Of a stretch of DNA of 64,000 bases, positions 60,672 to 64,000 are shown piece after piece. Numbering within the stretch: position 1 is the first letter of the stretch; each line of letters begins with the position of its first letter. The translations under genes were made by a program, and so were the position numbers. The notes beneath the pieces were generated by a model that searched no databases, had not been told where the DNA came from, and worked only from the letters and a program-made list of their open reading frames with translations. Source of the stretch: Clostridiales bacterium (GTDB lineage: Bacteria > Bacillota > Clostridia > Oscillospirales > Oscillospiraceae); the NCBI GenBank assembly GCA_029265405.1, contig JAJUJI010000004.1, positions 1 to 64,000 on the forward strand, given 5' to 3'.

Positions 60672-62429
60672 ATGCTTAAGAAAAGAATGCTGGCTCTGCT
60701 TGCGGCGCTGCTGTTTGCGGCGGCGCTTTTTGTCGGTTGCGGCGGCAATAGCGCGGAGGCCGGCAGAAACGGAGAAGGCGAAGTAACCGGCGCGGCCGCC
60801 GAAGCGGGCTCCGACGCCGCGGCTTCTTCCGCGGGTAATGCGGCGGAGGAAACAAGCTCGCCATATAAATTTGCCGCCGGCAAATTCAAGGCCGACGAAA
60901 ACGGACTGGCCTTGGAAAAATACACGTATGAGTTGCCGCTGAGCACCACGGACGAGGTTTTTACCTATTGGACAACCTGCTTTACGCCCCAATATCTGCC
61001 CGAGGGCGGCATGAACGAATCCGAGCTTCCGCTCGAGGTAGAGAAGCGCACGGGCGTGCATGTAGATTATCAGGTGGTGGCGTCCGAGTCGAGGGCCGAA
61101 AACTTTGCGGTTCTTCTGGCTTCCGACGACCTTTGCGACATGATGTGCAACGTGCATTTTTTCTACAGCGGAAACGTTAGGGACGCGGTGGTTACCGATA
61201 ATTATTTCATTAATTTTTATGATTACCGCCAGTATATGCCCAATTATATTTATGAGGCAACCAAAGACCCGAACGACAGAGACACGATTAAGGCCGTTTT
61301 TACCGAGGACAATCTGATACTGGCGGCATACTGCCTTAAAAAGGAGGGCCAGTTGCCGTCCGGGCCCTTCATGCGGGGCGACTGGCTCGATAAAATGGGC
61401 AAGACCTATACCGACATCGTAACGTTTGACGATCTGCACGAGGCGCTTATGTTTTTCAAGTCTCAGCTTGGCATAGAGCATCCAACCTCAATATATAAGA
61501 CTCTTGAGGTTGTAGGCTGCAACGAATGGGTGGGCTACGACACCTATTGCTTCTGCTCCGGCATTCCGCAGGCGCTGGTCGTTGACGGAAAGGTAAGGCT
61601 GGCCAACATGAACCAGAACGACTACGATCTGATGACCATGCTCAACAGCTGGTACAACGACGGCATAATCGACCCAAACTGGTCCTCCTGCTCGGGCTGC
61701 GCCGATTTGAACGACAAAATTAAGGCGAGCCAGATAGGCTATATAATAGGAGGAGGCATCAGCATCGCGGCCCATAACGACGTGATACCGGCAGACGCGA
61801 AGGTGGGCTGGGTGCCGGTATCGAAGCCGCTGAGATATAAGGGTCAGACTCTGCACTTGGGCTTCAATCTCTCAAGGCTGTCCTGGGGAAGCACATGGAT
61901 AGCCTCGTCCTGCGAGAATATCCCGCTATGCTGCACCTGGCTTGACTGGCGCTACAGCGAGGAAGGCTCCTTCCTTTACGGCTACGGCATAGAAGGGCTG
62001 ACCTATGAGTACGATGAAAACGGCCAGCTTTGGATAACCGACTACATCGTCAACCACCCCGCTTATTGGGGCATGATAATGTGCATGTACAGTCTCAACC
62101 ATGTAACCGACGGCGGATTGAAGATAGACTTTTCAATGAATATGAAAATCAACAAGGACGTTCCCGGCTATCTGGCCTATTGGATGAGCACCCCGCATGA
62201 CAACGAGTATGTATATCCTGCCAGCATCTCCTATACAAGCGAGCAGAGCAGCGAGCTTGCTCAATATGGAGGCGACATAGGCACCTATGTTGAGGAGAAT
62301 TACATAGCCTTTGTGGACGGCTCCAAGCCGCTCAGCGAGTGGGACAGCTATGTAGAAGGCCTGTACGCGATAGGCGTACAAAAAGTAATAGATATTTATC
62401 AGGAAGCCTATGACGCCTATATGGCGTAA
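60672..62429 (+). CDS. Solute-binding lipoprotein (family 1, LplA-like)
   Basis: This 585-residue exported lipoprotein has a signal peptide with lipobox LFVGC (Cys23) and a low-complexity Ala/Glu/Gly linker to about residue 62. A large binding domain of the extracellular solute-binding protein family 1 follows, rich in aromatics and cysteine, similar to those for oligosaccharides. AGGAGG precedes the ATG by 11 bases. No permease or ATPase gene is seen in the window, so it may pair with a transporter elsewhere. The following gene encodes an alpha/beta hydrolase, which suggests linked uptake and ester cleavage. Confidence 0.85.
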   Translation: MLKKRMLALLAALLFAAALFVGCGGNSAEAGRNGEGEVTGAAAEAGSDAAASSAGNAAEETSSPYKFAAGKFKADENGLALEKYTYELPLSTTDEVFTYWTTCFTPQYLPEGGMNESELPLEVEKRTGVHVDYQVVASESRAENFAVLLASDDLCDMMCNVHFFYSGNVRDAVVTDNYFINFYDYRQYMPNYIYEATKDPNDRDTIKAVFTEDNLILAAYCLKKEGQLPSGPFMRGDWLDKMGKTYTDIVTFDDLHEALMFFKSQLGIEHPTSIYKTLEVVGCNEWVGYDTYCFCSGIPQALVVDGKVRLANMNQNDYDLMTMLNSWYNDGIIDPNWSSCSGCADLNDKIKASQIGYIIGGGISIAAHNDVIPADAKVGWVPVSKPLRYKGQTLHLGFNLSRLSWGSTWIASSCENIPLCCTWLDWRYSEEGSFLYGYGIEGLTYEYDENGQLWITDYIVNHPAYWGMIMCMYSLNHVTDGGLKIDFSMNMKINKDVPGYLAYWMSTPHDNEYVYPASISYTSEQSSELAQYGGDIGTYVEENYIAFVDGSKPLSEWDSYVEGLYAIGVQKVIDIYQEAYDAYMA

Positions 62430-62447
62430 AGGAGAATGCCATGCAAA

Positions 62448-62483
62448 GAGAGGGTTAGCGTGAGGAGTCATGCTAACCCTCTC
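62448..62483 (+). terminator. Hairpin between the lipoprotein and hydrolase genes
   Basis: GAGAGGGTTAGC (62448-62459) pairs with GCTAACCCTCTC (62472-62483). No T-run follows, so it may stabilise or attenuate rather than fully terminate the transcript. Confidence 0.55.
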
Positions 62484-62589
62484 CACTGGCGGAGAAAGAG
62501 CCCTGCGCAAACCCGGCGTTTATACCGGCGCGACCGAGCGCCGCAAGAGGCGGCCTTGAATTATACGGCGGAAAGGAAAGGATGGTAAT

Positions 62590-63999
62590 ATGAAGCAGCT
62601 TAACTTTTTCCATGGCGCGGCGGGTACGTGCAATTTCGAGTCCAAGCAGGCATGCCCGCCGGTATCCGGGCTTAAGGAAAAACGCGCGGAGCTGGTTAGC
62701 GGCATGGTGAACATCTGGTATGAGTACATCCCGTCGCATTATGATCCCGAGAAAAAATATCCGCTCGTTGTAGAGCTGCACGGTGGCGGAATGGACGGAA
62801 AGCGCTGGGCCGCAATGAGCATGTGGCACATGATGGCCGAGGACTACGGCCTTATCGCCGTCTACCCCAACAGTCCGGACTACCAGGCCTGGATGCTGGG
62901 CGACAGGGACGTGCAGTATCTGTACGACCTGATTGAGCGTGTCTGTATGGAATATTCCATAGACCGCAGCCGAATTTACATGCAGGGCATGTCCAACGGG
63001 GACCAGATGACGCTGGCCTTTTCAATGAAGCATCCGGAGGTGCTTGCCGCAGCCGGCTTCTCCACGGGGCCGACGGCAATCGAGCTGTTCGACGAAGGGG
63101 AAAAGCCTCTCGCCCCGCTGCCGGTCATACAGATGAGAGGCGAAAAGGACGTCTTATACATGCACGAAAAACGGTACGACGATGTCTATGAGGACCGCTA
63201 CTCCATGAACGACCTCAACAGGGAGATATGGAAGGAGGTAAACGGCCTGACCGAGCTCCCGGCCCTTACGGTCGTCGGCAAGGACAATTTCCTGTTCTAT
63301 AAGGGGGAAAAAGCAGACCTTATAAACTGGGAGGTGCGCGACATGGGGCACAGGCACCCGCCCTGCGAGGCCCAGGTTTTCTGGAGCTGCCTGTATTCCG
63401 GCCGCGCAAGGATAGACGGCAAAATAACGGATACCGGCGTGCTCCGCTCCCTGGAAGGACAGGAGGATGCCGTGGTCCTTTCTCTCGGAAGCGGCCTGCT
63501 GTATAAGAAAAATAAGGCGCTGCCCATAAGCCGGGACGGGAACAAAAACGCAATAGTCCGCTATTTCGCGCCGGCCTCAGTAGGCGGCTTCGGCTCGGCG
63601 GGGCTGAACGAAATGTTTGAAACCGGCGCGCTCTACGCTCCCGCCGATTTCTTTGCCGCCGCCTTCGGCGCAAAAGTCGAGTATCTCGAAGGCGGCGACA
63701 AGGCTTCGGTTGCGTTTGCCGACGGTAACACGGCGCTTTTCTACGCCGAAACGACGCTGGTGCGCTACAGGGGCGAGTACTGCTCCATGAAAAAGCCAAG
63801 CCTGCTGCTTTGCGGAATATTCTACGTGCCCGTCGGCGAGTTTTGCGGGGATCTGATGGGGCTGCACGTAAGCGAAGCCGACGACTGCATGCTGATAAGC
63901 GCGACGCACAGCCAGCTGGGCCGGTATACGGCCCGGATCCTGCGCGGACTGCTGGGTGGGCAGCGGCGGCCGCTGCCTCCAAAACAGACGGCAGTTTAA
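62590..63999 (+). CDS. Alpha/beta hydrolase (esterase/depolymerase type) with copper-amine-oxidase-like domain
   Basis: This 469-residue enzyme has an alpha/beta hydrolase domain (about 40-270): oxyanion region ELHGGGMDG, nucleophile elbow GMSNG with Ser135, likely acid in RGEKDVLY and base in MGHRHPP. It resembles PHB-depolymerase/feruloyl-esterase-like proteins. The C-terminal about 180 residues resemble copper-amine-oxidase N-terminal (stalk) domains. There is no signal peptide, so it is cytosolic. The ribosome site is AAGGAAAGGATG before ATG 62590. The stop codon ends one base before the window end. Confidence 0.82.
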   Translation: MKQLNFFHGAAGTCNFESKQACPPVSGLKEKRAELVSGMVNIWYEYIPSHYDPEKKYPLVVELHGGGMDGKRWAAMSMWHMMAEDYGLIAVYPNSPDYQAWMLGDRDVQYLYDLIERVCMEYSIDRSRIYMQGMSNGDQMTLAFSMKHPEVLAAAGFSTGPTAIELFDEGEKPLAPLPVIQMRGEKDVLYMHEKRYDDVYEDRYSMNDLNREIWKEVNGLTELPALTVVGKDNFLFYKGEKADLINWEVRDMGHRHPPCEAQVFWSCLYSGRARIDGKITDTGVLRSLEGQEDAVVLSLGSGLLYKKNKALPISRDGNKNAIVRYFAPASVGGFGSAGLNEMFETGALYAPADFFAAAFGAKVEYLEGGDKASVAFADGNTALFYAETTLVRYRGEYCSMKKPSLLLCGIFYVPVGEFCGDLMGLHVSEADDCMLISATHSQLGRYTARILRGLLGGQRRPLPPKQTAV

Positions 64000-64000
64000 G

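Noticed and set aside
60621-61481. Minus-strand ORF antisense to the lipoprotein gene
   Set aside because: No ribosome site or motif; the plus strand has a lipobox protein with strong ribosome site.

Overview
The window reads as chromosome of an anaerobic, Gram-positive, Clostridia-type bacterium (Bacillota). Supporting genes are the RNase Y gene, a MurT/GatD pair, a DUF134 regulator, a response regulator with a Spo0A-type DNA-binding end, SLH and dockerin surface proteins, a Gram-positive style type IV pilus locus, and strong GGAGG ribosome sites with TTGACA/TATAAT promoters. No genus can be named from the sequence alone. Most of the window is GC-rich; positions 1 to about 4.3 kb are poorer in GC and belong to a mobile element.

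Layout. 1-4.3 kb: end of an integrative element with three serine-recombinase-family genes, a small unknown gene and a zinc-ribbon MerR regulator, abutting the 3' end of an rlmD/rumA-type rRNA methyltransferase gene. Three copies of that gene's 3' end are stacked at the junction, a sign of repeated integration at one site. 4.3-10.8 kb: rlmD and a TtcA-like tRNA thiolase, rplM-rpsI, a glyoxalase-fold protein, a MerR regulator and a YibE/F membrane protein. 10.9-15.6 kb: a secreted dockerin-bearing phosphoesterase followed by an SLH-anchored wall protein. 15.7-17.2 kb: a sodium/proline-type symporter.

17.4-35.4 kb: a type IV pilus locus on the minus strand. pilB-pilT-pilC come first, then a promoter with a c-di-GMP-I riboswitch and terminator, then three major-pilin-like genes, a PilW/GspJ-like prepilin, a PilM-PilN fusion, PilO, a PilV-like prepilin, a PilX-like protein and a 1660-residue secreted adhesin-like protein. 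PilB carries two MshEN c-di-GMP-binding motifs, so c-di-GMP probably acts on both transcription and the motor.

35.6-43.1 kb: a three-subunit molybdenum hydroxylase with odd features: a flavin subunit split by a GltD-like module, a catalytic subunit without the usual active-site glutamate, and a [2Fe-2S] subunit with a classical C2H2 zinc finger. A DUF134 regulator, tRNA-Arg(CCU) and an XdhC-family maturation factor follow. 43.2-49.8 kb: rny, a GatD-like protein without its catalytic Cys and His, murT, a cytosolic ParB-like/BMP fusion and birA. 49.8-54.9 kb: polysaccharide genes (O-antigen-ligase-like protein, sugar-phosphate transferase, GT4 glycosyltransferase).

55.0-64.0 kb: a signalling and uptake region. 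A GHKL-type kinase and a Spo0A-like response regulator flank a 17-codon, tryptophan-rich micro-ORF with an excellent ribosome site and a folded intergenic element; the regulator's promoter carries ATTGGTT repeats. This cluster is the best candidate for an undescribed peptide-signalling system. It is followed by a small membrane protein, a PrpR/NtrC-like regulator with a decayed ATPase domain, a solute-binding lipoprotein and an alpha/beta hydrolase.
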